Assembly (NCBI GenBank): GCA_921293015.1 | Contig: OV121088.1 | Location: 15,909,645 to 15,973,644, forward strand | Origin: Phorcus lineatus | Lineage: Eukaryota; Mollusca; Gastropoda; Trochida; Trochidae | DNA: 64,000 nt | Direction of reading: 5' to 3' | Shown here: positions 45,901 to 57,781 of the stretch, in pieces | Position numbering within the stretch: position 1 is the stretch's first letter | Layout of the letters: each line of letters opens with the position of its first letter | The notes under the pieces: generated by a model | Told to the model about the DNA's origin: nothing | Databases searched by the model: none | The model's input: the letters and a program-made list of their open reading frames with translations, nothing else | Program-made: the position numbers and the translations under genes

Positions 45901-48900
45901 TGATCAATCCTCATTCATGAAGACCCTTCTGCTTTTACAAATACATTCACATTTTACAGATACATTTAACAAAAGGCTCATTAGGTTCATCAAAAACATT
46001 TTCAATATACTGCTTTTTATGATTAAATTTGTATTGGTCATGATATATGGGGCTGCATTAAATACCTCCAGCAATTAATTACAATTACTTTATGAAGAAG
46101 TTGAGCTCTAATTGAGACAAACATATCTTGAGATAAATCTAACAATAATGTCAATGAAAGTCAATAGTTGAATAATAGAAAAGTTACCTTGGCCATTGCA
46201 TTTGTGAAGAATTCAACTGAAACGAAATATTCAAATAAATGTCAAAATAAACTTTATTGATGAAACCATTATGCTGCATCAGCATATTTAAACCCACAGA
46301 GCCCCTTCAACACCCTGATATCAATAAGGCAAAATTCCTCATTTCTCTTTGTATATATATCTTTTATAGCCAGCTAACATAATGACTTGTATCTAGAAAT
46401 AGCGGCAACATCAAGATGAGAAGTATGTTGAGTTCCATATATTTACTTCAAGCTCCTTGCATAACTACATTTAATTCGCTGAACGAATCCCACTCTAAAC
46501 ATAGACTGAATAACCAGTCATCGGCCATTAAAGAGCCACTCCGTGATTTTCATAACATATCATTTACCTTTGATACGAACCTAAATGTCATATGTGGTGA
46601 TATAAAATCAAAACATCTTAACTTTTCATGCCCAAAAGACATATATATGACAAATACTGGTTTTCCTTGAAAATCTAAAAACAGCCTTATAAATGCAAAG
46701 AGGTGTAGATATCACGTCCAATATACATGGATACTAGTTATATAACCTAACAAACACTATCAACTGCTAACTGCCCTCCTGGCAGTTTTAGATAAGTCTG
46801 CAAAATTACGTTTGACTATTTGACACATACCACTGTCCAGTTTTCAATCATAATTGCGACGTTCTAGCTTCATAATGTCCCTGTACAAAACAAATTAGCT
46901 TTAAAACGTTTCTTTTTGGTAACAGTCGATACTTCACAATCAAATGCGCCATTGATTAAGTTTGGCATATATGATTCCATCAACTCATGGAGTGGCTCTT
47001 TAAGACAATTGGCCTGATTATTAAGGCATGGAAGGAACTCTGCAGAAATCTTAAGGTTTGACAGAATGAATAAAGTTCAATAAACCTGTCATTTGAATAA
47101 AAGAGAAGGTTTTCTTAAAAAATTATGAATATAATTGCTCTGAATTGTATTTGGTTGAATTATTTATTTACAAATATCAAAATCTATCTCACAATCGTCA
47201 AGATCTTGTAAGGTAAATTCTATTCCTTCCAGATGGTCAATGATTTCGTTCAGTATGGGAGAATCAACTTCTGCAAAAAAAGACAGTTTGAGATAAGTTG
47301 TTTATATTCACAGTACAACTTTAGTAAAATAATACATACTGTGACCATTGTAAAATAACACTTCCATTATAAATCCATATATCACAAATTCAGGCAAATA
47401 AAGTCTACTCTCCTGCAAACAACAACTGTAAAAAATAAACCATGTTTACAGACATGTTGTCTTTTCTTCTTGACTCTGTGTTTTACAGGTTCATGTCGCA
47501 AGTCATAACGAGTCTCCACCTAATAAACTATGCTCTTTTAAATGGTTGTCAAACACAAATGATAATTGTCATTAAGTAAAAAATCAGAAGAACATTTATT
47601 CTTAAACAAATTCATTCTCAGAATCTACGGAAATATTTCTGGGAAATAAGTAACAAAGTCATATTTGTTTTCCATCCTGCATTATATCTCTCATTGTATT
47701 GTGGAAGTTGTGTGCAACATTTGAAAATAATTCAAATTTCTTTCCATTAGACAAAGTAGATTGAAAGATTTTTTTACATACCCTCGTGATTGTAGACAAT
47801 GTTGACAATATATTTCCATGTAGCCAAAGACGGTTCTGAAAGTAAATTATTTCCATTTAATGTTAATAATTCACAAGTACATGAGACACATAAGACCATG
47901 AGACAATCCCATTATCCATAATATGATTCTTTATCTAACTCATGCTTGGCTATTTGTTGTTTACTTCATCTTTATGTCACCAGTCTTAGTTAAGGCCCAG
48001 TTGGTGAGACATAATTGAAAAAAATCCTGAAATCAGCATTACAAATTACAGTCTCAAATAACCTCATTGAATCGAAGCAGGGTATTCCTCGCTACATTAA
48101 CCTTTAATGCCCTACTAATGACTATGACACACCGCTGAATATATGAGAACTTGTAAAGGGTAGAGCAATGTCAGTTGATAAGAATGTGAAGATTTTCAAG
48201 ATGACAACTTTCTTGAAAACATGTCAACAATAGTGGTTTACTTCCATAGGAAATAGTTGCTATAAAGCTCAGTGATGAAAACAATTATATTCAGTGAATG
48301 CTCACGATCTTGGCTTTTTAACTAAGAAAGTATACTTGTCACCTCATTGGCTGAAAAATCAAAAGTATGAGCAGTGGCATTCCAAGTAGTAGAAATTTTC
48401 CTGATGAAAAGTCCCAGGGTTGATGTAGTGTTGATGATGCATGACCGTTACGTGGTAATACTATGTGAACATTTACAAACACACCTATCTGACACTCCCT
48501 CATCTCTGCGAGAGTTTGCATGGCGTAGGCGGGAGTCTTTCTGTAGTTGGACATGCGACTCAGGGTGAAGAGCACTTTGTTGAAGGTGCACAGGTCGGGG
48601 CTAGTGCCGTTCTTCTCCATGTCATTCAACAGGTCCTGTGTATATACAATATTAATTGGTAATGATAACACGTACACATAAAATCCTTCCGAAAAAAACC
48701 CACCGAGAACGCTCTGTGTTTGTCAGTAACAAGACAATGTCCACATTCACTAATCAATTAAGATGATTTTCTCCTTTTTTTCATTTGACAACAAGCTGGT
48801 TATTCATTTTGCATAACCTAAAAGTAAAAAAAGTAAATAGAATGTTAATGACTTTACTGTATCTAAACATATGGTATAGAGTTCTTCCACACAAAAAAAA

Positions 48901-51900
48901 TTGTGGTGTCTGTGTGTATTTCCTGTTATGACAGTGTGATTGCTAACAAGTTAAACATTGCGTAACATTGTTGCACTATTCAATTTGTTACACACGTTTT
49001 GATCATGTAGGTTAAATTAGTCTAGACTGTTTCATGTCTACAAAATTCCACCTTTCAATGTATTTCTTGACTGCTTTGAGATCTTTCTGAACATAGAAAA
49101 GTCTAGAAGCCTATAGTAATCTATATGTAAGGGCCAACTGTTATAAAGCATCGATACACAATGAGGTTCCTCGTTTTCTACATTTGACTTTCACAATCAT
49201 TATTCCATGCAATTGTTTTAAATTCACACATAACTTTCCAATAGGTGGATTGTCACCAAATCAAGATGCGGCAGCAGACAACCAAGAAACTGTCGGGCAC
49301 TTCTGTTCAATAACATGTATATGATTTACAGCGGACAGATGGACATTCAAGGAGTTATTAATCAGCACAACAAAGCATGTTGTCATATTTCACTTTGAGA
49401 CATGGGAACAACACCTCAACTCTCAGATTTAAAAGGAATGTGATGATAAGAAAAAGCAATTATTACTTGCCCTTGTCAGATACTGCAGTGTAATAATAAT
49501 ACGGTGATATTAAACTAGTGTAATACCGCTGCAAGTATTACGTCATAACATTGTGTGGTTATGACTTCACAATGTTGGCCAAGTCGCGGAAATGTTTTGT
49601 TCAGCACACTTTCGGCAATCATGCTTGATTACTGTGGTCAAGTAATAAAAAGAATACTAAACTTCCTTCAATCTGATACTATTTTTATTAAACTCGTTAA
49701 TGATTTGGTATCAAACTCGCTTTCGCTCATTTTATACTGCATCATTAACTCCTTTAATAAAAAAAGTATTTAATGGAAGGTCATTTAGTATCCTCTATGT
49801 AAATCTCACCGTGACTAGCTGCCACTTGGAGTCGTACGTATCCCTGGCGAAGTTTGCACAGTACAGCAGTGCATTGTACGTGGACAGGTCCACTGAAACA
49901 TCGCATTGTACAACATTATTATCAAGTAATTTTAGATTAACAGTAGCGATTCCAGCATTAACATCAATATGAGAGAAGTGACAGGGGTTTGGTAGGAAGG
50001 GTTTTAAACCGACCCGAATCAGCATATCGGGAAAATTTACTGTAATTGTCATGTGGTCTTGATAGAGCCTTTGATAAACCTGACAGCACACAAATTAATT
50101 CTAGATTTTTTCTGGAGGATATGTAAAGCAATAAGAATCTGACAATAAAGCAGTATAGTATTTGAATATCAGCGAGAACAACAATGATAAAGCTTACAAA
50201 CCTGGCATTTCTTCATCCTTCATTTTCTTGTAGTAATCATGCGCCTTGTCGCACTGTAGATACTGGCAAACACAATTCAGATTAAAAAGAGGTGGATACA
50301 GATTCAAATTAAACTGAGTATGCCAATGAGTAAGAATAACTTCCAAAACTTCCTAAACTTCACTTGACCATTTAAAAAACACCATTACTTCTTGTAGAGC
50401 CAATCAGAGAATCCTAGCATATATTTCATACACTGTTAGGACATTTGAAAAAAAAATGATTTCATAGAATTGCTTATCTATGTAAAGATGTAACTCCAGG
50501 GCAAAGGTTTAATTTCGGAAACCAATAAGAATGGTATATGATTCTAGACAAAGGAAATTATTACAAGATGCATGATCAAAACTGAAAACTTAAAAAAATT
50601 ACAAAAATTAAAATCTCTCAATAATTTGCCATAACATTGATTTTTCTTTGAATTTATCCAATTTGATTTTTTCATGCATGAATGATGCCACACCTTGGTG
50701 AGTCCACGGATCAGAGAACAGTATGCGGCCGGTGTTTTCTCTGCCAAGTCTGCAAAAACTTGCTCAGCTGCGTCATCATCACTGCAGGACAATTGACAGC
50801 GAAAAGGAGTTAGATACAATAATCATTCTCTGTTCATGAAATGTTCTCAATTGTGCAAAGTTTTCAGGCATAACTTGAACAAGTTTTTTGCTACTCTGTT
50901 TTGTTGCACTGCTTATTATTAACAGCATCAGTTAAGCAGTTTAAATTTTTTTTACATACAAAGTGATCCAATGAACTTAAAATTAATGTTACTCATTGCA
51001 AAGCAATATTTTCAATTGAAAGAAGTCCCTAAACGAAGATAACATGTTCGGTTAAGCTTCTTGAATACATTTCCCAACCTTAAAGTATCTAAAGGTGTTC
51101 AGATTAAATGGCGATCCGTAGTTTTCGCTTGATACTTTCTTCTATGACTGCAGATAGTCATAAGGTGTTTTACTTTAAGTAGATAATGTATCTTGCATAA
51201 ACATATATATTAAGGAAAACATTGTAGAAATAGATCTCTTTAAAAGACATATGCTACTGCCCCTTTAATGTGCATGGTTTCCAGTAAGTAGTAACCTCCA
51301 TGAGATTTCTGATTGGACTATGAAGTTAAAGTGTAGTACACTGAAGAACTGGCACAGACGCAAGAGAATGCAGCAGGGATTACATAAGCTAGTGGTAGAG
51401 ACAGATGTCAAAAAAATTAACCTTTTAGATCAGTGAGTATAATAGGTTTTCACCAGTGTAAACTTACCTCCAAGTCCTGCTGTAGAGTTTACGTCGTTCA
51501 ATGCCCAGATCTTTCCGATAGAAGTACTCATCCTGCAGCATTGTCTCCGGTGGATCCTGGGAGTTGTAGACACACAGCAGGTCCAGAAGTCTCAGATGTG
51601 TGGCGCCACTCACCGTCTTTCCTGGTCAAACAAACATTTTGTTATTCATCACTGACAATATAATATTTAAAGTTGTGACCTAAATAGGAATCAAGACAAT
51701 GTATCCTTGCTCGTGCTTCAATTTGTCAAGTGTAAATAGAGAATACTAAACGACGTCCCGTTTAATAACATATTTATGAAACGAGTGTGTGGTTTGGTAT
51801 TTAATGAGCGAAAGTGAGTTAGATACCGATACCATTCACGAGTTTCATAAAAATGTAATTTGAAGGGGCTGAATTTAGTATTTTATTAATTACTCGCTGA

Positions 51901-54900
51901 ATTTTTTTTATTCAAAGAATATCATGAAAATGACCGAGATCACTATTGTTGCCGCGCCGCTAACATTGTGACGTCATGCTTAACGATTGTGACTTCATGT
52001 GACCTCAATCAACACGCAATGTTATTACACAATGTGTAATAACATTGTAGATTTATTAAACGGCGGTATCTTCAACTGGCAAGTAATCATTTTTTCTATT
52101 ACATTGATGACAGCACATATTTACCAAAAACCACTGAAATCATTTCCTTATAAAAAAATCATTAAGAAGGATAAAGTAGGAAAATTCTTTACTTCTCTCC
52201 AACCTTTCCATGTCCATAATAATAGTACAGCATATCATGCCAAAAGTCAAGGTGTGATAAAAAGTGATATGCCAAAACACGTTGTATATGACCCTGGTAA
52301 TCTTTCACAATATACAAAGCTCTACCTTCTTCCTTCATAGCCTTGTAGACCTTGACTGCCTCCTGGACTCTACGCTTGTCGATCCTTTCCACCAGGGCTT
52401 CCTCACTTACGTCTTTGTGTCTGAACTGCATCCGTCGAGGCATCAAGGCCTAGAGCAGTGAGTAATAGTGATAGCAAAGAAGGAGATACATGTTGGAAAT
52501 GGGGGAAATCCCTCCCTCCCCCCAATTTAATGAGACGACAAATAAAATGGCAGGTAAAAGAAGTGGAATTGGATGAACACACCATTCATCTGGCATTTGG
52601 AACCAAACAACTATAAATTATCCCGATTTTGGATCTGAGAAGTTAGGGTCTTTAAAGGGACAGTTGCATGCTTTTAGAAAGAATTATTAATTCAATTTTT
52701 CACCAATAAACAATTGTTTATTACAAATGAATTTATCTTCAGAGGGTCTAAACATCTCATTATTCAACTCATTACTCAATCCATAGTCGTTGAGGAATTA
52801 TCAAATTTTCAGCAAAAACTACTGGTGGCTATTTTTGTGTGAAAACCTTTTAATCTTTTGAGGGAAGTACATGGATTTGCATAGCTTAACCTATCTTTAA
52901 AAACTGCTTCTTTTGATTGAAAAACATTGTCTTGCAATTGGAAACATTTTGTTTTGTTCTGTGTTTTGTGAGATCATTTTATCTATCTAACAAATTGTGC
53001 TACTGCCCCTTTAAAGTCTCCACTATAATATCTAAGCGTTCACATCAGTGACAGATCCAGGAATTTTGAAAGGGGGAGGGGATCTATTTTAAAGGGGTGG
53101 GGGGAGGGGTTAATCTGGATAAGCCACTGTACATTCATAGCCTGAGATGACCTACTTTTTCTTCAGGCTGCCCATTACATGCATGTCACAAATAATCAAC
53201 TGACAATTACCTCTATATGTGGATCGGAAGCCATATAGTTGAAATGCTTGGGGTATTTGTTGACAATGAACTGAGCGGCCTTCTTTCCAGAAGCTCTTGA
53301 AAGAGCAAATGATTTCTGAAAATGACAAGAAACTTACTTTCTGATCCATTAAACATGTTCATTATTTATGTTACAATAAAAAAATCCAAAAATTAAGAAC
53401 TCCTTCAATCATTAGTTAAAAGGACAATTGCTGGGCAAAGAAAGCAAATTCATGGAAATCAGTCATGGAAATTCCAAAACATAAGAAATATATATACCGG
53501 TATACTTAATCACACAATCGAATCTCCAAATTACTTAAAGTTACAAAAGGCAACAGGTAAAGGCAAGTGCAATTTTTTGTTTATCTGCTTAAAAAATAAA
53601 AAAAATAATTGCCCCAAAAAGGATTATAACCTAAAAATATATTTTCATTCTTAATAAGATATGCATCATATCAATTGATACTGGTTATTGGTCTAAACTA
53701 AAGGTTCAACTGTCAACCAGAATACTAACCTTCGCGATGTTCGACGCTGGTATGAGAAAAGGATCGTCATGATATTTGTATCTGGGAGCTGTTGGATCCT
53801 GTCATATAAAAAGCCTTTTTAAAAATGTAAACCAATAATTTGTTAATCATTCAATGATAGCGATCATACCTTAAGAAAGTCTAGCTTAATGGTGACCTCA
53901 CAATCATCCTTATCATACTTGCTCTGTGGAATTAAACTGAATCAAATTTGTTGAAACTTTTATTTTGTTATTTCCTGTGGCTTCAAAATAATGGATATTT
54001 GCCTAAATCAAAATAACAATTCATTACTAAATCAAAGAGATAATTGTATCAAAGTATTTGTTTTGGAAACAAAATTTTAGGGGAAGTCCATTATTGTTTA
54101 TACATTTATGTCATCAGTATTTGATCAGAGCACAATTGAACTGAAATAAATAACTTGGGGTAACAGTTTGACAAAGAATATTTTATCGCTGTAAAGTTGT
54201 AAAGTTTCTAAATTTACAGTTGATTTTTTCACATAAAAATGATAAAAATAAGATGGTGGACCAGAAGCAGATAAAGGTGAGGTAATTTGGAGTTTAACGC
54301 TGCTTTCAAGAATATTTCACTTGTATCACTGCTGCTTGCCAGAGGAGAGCGTGAAACACCATTGTGGCTATGCATTGTAGTGAAACCTGCGACCATCGGT
54401 TGAAACTAGCGAGCCATGGGTGGGACTGCGCTGAAAATCGGTGTAGCATTGCACCCAAACCTTACTGCGTGTACAACAGTTCTCTACTGCAGACAAAGTT
54501 GCCAAATCCCTAGCGGAATTTGTATCCAGACCTCTTCATCATCATCATCATCCAAATACTTGTATAGCGCCAATATCCATATTATGCTCAAAGGCACTTG
54601 AGCTCTAAGATGTTGTTGACAGGAAATGTTCAAAGGCTTCAGAGAAGAGACAAGTTTTTAAATCAGATTTGAAGGTACTTAGATCTTGAATTGTTCTGAC
54701 GTTACATGGAAGATTGTTCCAGAGATTAGGTCCAGCAGTTTCGAGATCTAAAGCCGAACACACTAAACATCGCACCATTGCACCCCCCCCCCCCCCCCCG
54801 GTGAGAACAGTCATTTTAAACATATCTGTGTTCATTGAGAAATTACCTTCTCTACAGTTGATGCTAAAGCCTCTAGAATTGACAAGGGTGTTCTGGAATG

Positions 54901-56779
54901 GAAGAAGAAATGCTGACTTAATACTTAATATCTCAGTGATTAATCTCATACTTTACATCTACTTATAATATATGTATTTTCCATGGGTTTGGATTTTTAG
55001 TTTTTGGCTTCAATACGAAATATGAATTACTTCATTTTATAAGGGGCAACAATTACTACTAAATGATGACGAACGCAAAGCATTTACATGTACATAAAGA
55101 CATATATTTCATTTGTCTCACTTCTTGTCATAGAAAAATCAACACAATCGATATTTACCTTTTAATCTTTTTGGGTATCAATATTTCTTCCCTTCCTGAA
55201 AATATAGATGTTTATAAGTAAAAGAAAATGAGGAAACTAATTAAAAGAATTGAATCAAGTTCTAAGTAGTTGAAACTTATACCAAATCAATGATTGTATT
55301 AGCGATTCTCCTAACTGGTACATTACTATTACTAAAGACTGAATTTGCTTTTAATACATGACCATTCTGGAGCTTATAAGTGATTGAGTGTGTTTTTAAC
55401 GCCACTTTGGCAATAGGCGAGATGTCAGTCATAAGCAGTTTTTGCTTTTCCCAGTTTTGTTACACATGGAAATCAAGGATTTTGTGCAAAGTTACTTAAA
55501 AAAACAAAGTTCAAAAGTAAGGTTTCACCCAATATGTGGTGGGAGTCAAGCTGTTTTTCAGCTTCTATATATGGCAATGTGTCTGAGAAGTCTGCAAGAT
55601 TGATAAAAGAATTGGTATGTATAAGAAAAAATATGTAAGATATGACCACAGGAAAAGATTATACCTTTTTGTCTGCTCTCTTTTTCAACTACAGATGTTG
55701 ACTGGCTGCATCTTAAACTGAAGATATTGATTAATAAAATCATTGAAAATTTATCCTCAACAGACATTATTTATATGAAATTTTATGCAATGAATAAAGA
55801 GGCATGTAAAAATAAAAATCCCATAATGCTTTGACTGGTTCCCTTTTTTGTCATTATCAATTTAGTTTTGTAAGTTGTATTCTATGCAATTTAATGAGCC
55901 ATTTACTTTGGGAAGTATGTTTGACCAAAGGAAGTCGATGTCTAGGATTTTATCTTATCTTTTATCTAAGCCTATTTTATCTGTAGCAGCTTCCCGAAGA
56001 ATTTTATCGGGAAGGATTTTGAAGTCTAAGTCAATAAAAACAAAACATCTAACTTCAATCGACACATGGATGGAAAGATAAACCCTTTGACTATTAGATC
56101 CAACTGCTATCACTTCTTAGAAAATTTTCTAATTTATTAAGCAATGCCGAATTCACCGCTACCCCCGTCGTGTTTGACAACACTGCCACTAAATAAAAAA
56201 GAAAATTTTCATAGATCAAAAACTGGTTGGATATATTGGCCAAAAGGTTTATCTTTCTATCCATGTGTTGTTTGAAGTTAGATGTTTTGCTTTTATGGAG
56301 TTAGAGGGCAAAACCCTTTCCCGATCACAATGTCGGGAAGCTGCTACAGATAAAATAGTCTTCGGACTCTAAACTTCGGATGCGCTATCATCGCAAATGA
56401 ACCGAAGTTTAGATTATCTGAACCAGCTGACCAGATACTAGAAGATGATATAGAGAAAACATTTAGATGGACAATGGGTTATCATTTTCGTCATAAAATA
56501 TTTATATATTGTTTCGTTAAAAGTCAAGATCGTAAGTAATTATGGTTGAAATGAAAATGGTTAACAGACGAATCTTTGCATGACCTTTGCCTGAAATGAG
56601 TCGCTTGTGTGGACATTTTCTTTTAATTAAGGAATTATCTTGGTCGTTACAACATATAATTATAATCAAATACTCATAAGGGCATGCACATTGTATTTTA
56701 CTCTTTAGAAGTACCTCAAACACGTTCTTATGTTGTTAATGAGCAGTCGCCTTGTACAGTTGCACATGGAAGCGGCCAT
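39962..56779 (-). CDS. PTCD3: PTCD3, mitochondrial small ribosomal subunit protein mS39 (PPR)
   Basis: 24 exons in transcript order: 56779-56715, 55717-55665, 55195-55159, 53921-53870, 53798-53730, 53315-53211, 52449-52326, 51621-51468, 50781-50694, 50262-50202, 49892-49810, 48635-48485, 47835-47782, 47270-47193, 46216-46188, 45622-45513, 45287-45209, 45043-44953, 44683-44598, 42778-42693, 42502-42434, 41878-41825, 41091-41028, 40060-39962. All phases agree, giving 646 aa (human about 689). The protein binds rRNA/mRNA in the mitochondrial small ribosomal subunit. Residues 1-22 (MAASMCNCTRRLLINNIRTC) look like a mitochondrial presequence. Family matches are EEILIPKK, YKYHDDPFLIPAS, YCSLIRGL and the PPR-like VDLSTYNALLYCAN and SPDLCTFNKVLFTLSR. 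Exon 4 (53 kb) is the weakest: its acceptor was picked by phase and its sequence is poorly conserved. Exon 19 ends in a tandem array of exon-like units. Confidence 0.92.
40486..40787. mobile_element. MITE-like repeat in a PTCD3 intron, copy 1
   Basis: Shares with 49505-49800 the segments ATATTAAACTAGTG, CCGCTGCAAGTAT, GTTATGACTTCACAATG-like, ATACTAAATCATTAACTC and TTTAGTATCCTCTAT. A related reverse-strand copy is at 51739-51980. No coding capacity. Confidence 0.65.
42244..42357. mobile_element. Short inverted-repeat element
   Basis: AAGAGAAAGGGAGAACCGTT and its complement bound 114 bp containing GGAGTCAATCGACTC. Non-autonomous; the GTTCACAACAC and GTGTCTTGTGAAC arms extend the pairing. PTCD3 intron between exons 20 and 21 by transcript order. 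Confidence 0.65.
43265..44597 (-). repeat. Tandem array of 15 exon-like units next to PTCD3 exon 19
   Basis: The 83-86 bp unit repeats 15 times after the genuine exon end at 44598. On the coding (minus) strand each unit reads: GTAAGTCACTGAGC donor, a 53-nt potential intron ending TTTTTTCAAACAG, then 30 or about 33 nt starting AAG and ending CATCAACCTCCA, followed by the next GTAAGT. The last part copies the real exon end (CAACATCAACCTCCA). Six units (near 43329, 43841, 44095, 44349, 44430, 44516) are 30 nt and open in the gene's frame (for example KHGKKKHQPP). The other nine carry GTAA in the middle, which makes them 33 nt with an in-frame TAA. Confidence 0.93.
46532..46999. mobile_element. 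TTAA-flanked inverted-repeat element
   Basis: Ends AGAGCCACTCCGTGA and TCATGGAGTGGCTCT, with TTAA outside each end (46528-46531 and 47000-47003). Non-coding; in a PTCD3 intron. Confidence 0.6.
49505..49800. mobile_element. MITE-like repeat in a PTCD3 intron, copy 2
   Basis: Second copy of the repeat at 40486. Its end (TTTAGTATCCTCTATG) stops only about 10 bp from the donor of the exon at 49810-49892, so the donor's downstream intron sequence is the transposon itself. Confidence 0.65.
51739..51980. mobile_element. MITE-like repeat, diverged reverse copy
   Basis: GAATACTAAACGACGTCCCG at the left and GACGTCATGCTTAACGATTG at the right correspond to the reverse complement of the repeats at 40486 and 49505. 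Diverged, non-coding. Confidence 0.45.
52656..53010. mobile_element. TTAA-flanked inverted-repeat element
   Basis: Ends AGGGACAGTTGCA and TGCTACTGCCCCT, with TTAA directly outside (52652-52655 and 53011-53014). A half copy ending CATATGCTACTGCCCCTTTAA lies near 51250-51270. PTCD3 intron. Confidence 0.55.
54282..54520 (+). repeat. Dispersed SINE-like repeat, copy 3
   Basis: Same family as 3914-4152 and 30291-30575. Shares GGAGTTTAACGC, CACCATTGTGGCTATGCATT, GTAGCATTGCACCCAAACC and CAGTTCTCTACTGCAGACAA. Followed by a (TCA)n run at about 54536-54553. Confidence 0.75.
54605..54799 (-). pseudogene. Non-LTR retrotransposon ORF2 C-terminal remnant
   Basis: The minus strand encodes AGPNLWNNLPCNVRTIQDLS then TFKSDLKTCLF and a stop. 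The pattern LWNxLP...LSxFKxxLKTxLF is the usual end of reverse transcriptase ORFs of LINEs. The upstream side is cut off by a 17-bp poly-C tract (54783-54799). A short fragment, inactive, in a PTCD3 intron. Confidence 0.6.
54783..54799 (+). repeat. Homopolymer run of 17 C
   Basis: Poly-C at the edge of the LINE remnant; length may be unreliable. Confidence 0.9.
55971..56359. repeat. Inverted duplication in PTCD3 intron 1
   Basis: CTATTTTATCTGTAGCAGCT at 55972 onward to about 56090 is repeated inverted at about 56236-56358. Shared segments are AGCTTCCCGA, AAAACATCTAACTTCAA and ACACATGGAT, around a loop of about 145 bp. A second small palindrome (TCTAAACTTCGG, CCGAAGTTTAGA) follows at about 56367-56414. 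Confidence 0.75.
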
Positions 56780-57781
56780 TTTGTGATGTTAAAATCCGGG
56801 GAAATTTATGCGATATAACATATATGCACCGTTAATCAATATATCTTTTGAAATGTAGAGATTAAGACTTAACATTTACAAATTAACTATTTAGAACAAA
56901 TAAAGACCCGAAATAGCGTTTTCAATGTTGAAATATTGATTTAACAATATAATTTATATAATCTGTCCGGAAAAAAGATCTGCAAACATGGTGCACTTTT
57001 CTGCCGAAAGAAAAGTTTGTGGTAGTTGCATAATGCGAACAGAAATATTAGGAATCGAGTAGTGAGATCATTAAAAAGGGTTTGTATGTATATTATTTAA
57101 AACTTATAAAGGAAAATATGTCATCATTGTAATCCATGTCGTTGATTCAATGCCTGAATGATTAAAACAACGCTAATAATCTTAGGACGTGTAGAATTGT
57201 TTCCTTTTGAAAAGAAATCTTAACACAAAAATACCCTGGGATTTTCGTTGAATAAATATGTTGTTATAGCCTTTACTTTGGCGACAGGCAATGATTTACG
57301 CAATAAAATATTAACTGTATTACGATATGATATAAATCTTGTTTCATTCTTTAAGGGTCGCACTAAGGTAAAACGATAGTTTTTCTATGGGTAAGTATTT
57401 CTTTGGTGCTACTTGTTTATAAACAATTATTTAATGTTAAAAGTCTTAATAGATTTGAAATTTAAAGACATTTTAACTATAATGATGGTTTATATAATTT
57501 CGTGAATATAAAAAATACAAGTTTTCAGGTATCATACTTTTTCAAACAAAAAGTTCAATGACTTACTTGCTGAAAAGAAATAAAATATGCCACCAAGTAT
57601 TTTAATACGTCGTGAAGAAAATAGGATTTAAGAAATTGTCTAAAATTAGTAACTGGCCCAGAAAATAAATACTGACTGTCAATGAGTAAAGTGAAATCAT
57701 TTAGAAGGTGTCGACTGTTGCCGTGAGGTTGTAACTTTTGCTATGATGTCATGCAATAGAATGATGTGACTATTTTGAGTT
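56780..57781. promoter_or_regulatory. Head-to-head promoter region of PTCD3 and KCTD9
   Basis: 1,002 bp separate the start codons of the two divergent genes. PTCD3 starts in AAAATGGCC context. I find no TATA box near either start, and the sequence is AT-rich; a bidirectional promoter is inferred from geometry only. Confidence 0.45.

Noticed and set aside
55875..56081. Plus-strand 68-codon frame considered as a separate mitochondrial protein or as PTCD3 exon 1
   Set aside because: Wrong strand for PTCD3, ends at a stop with no splice donor, and a better PTCD3 exon 1 with a good start context and matching phase is at 56715-56779.
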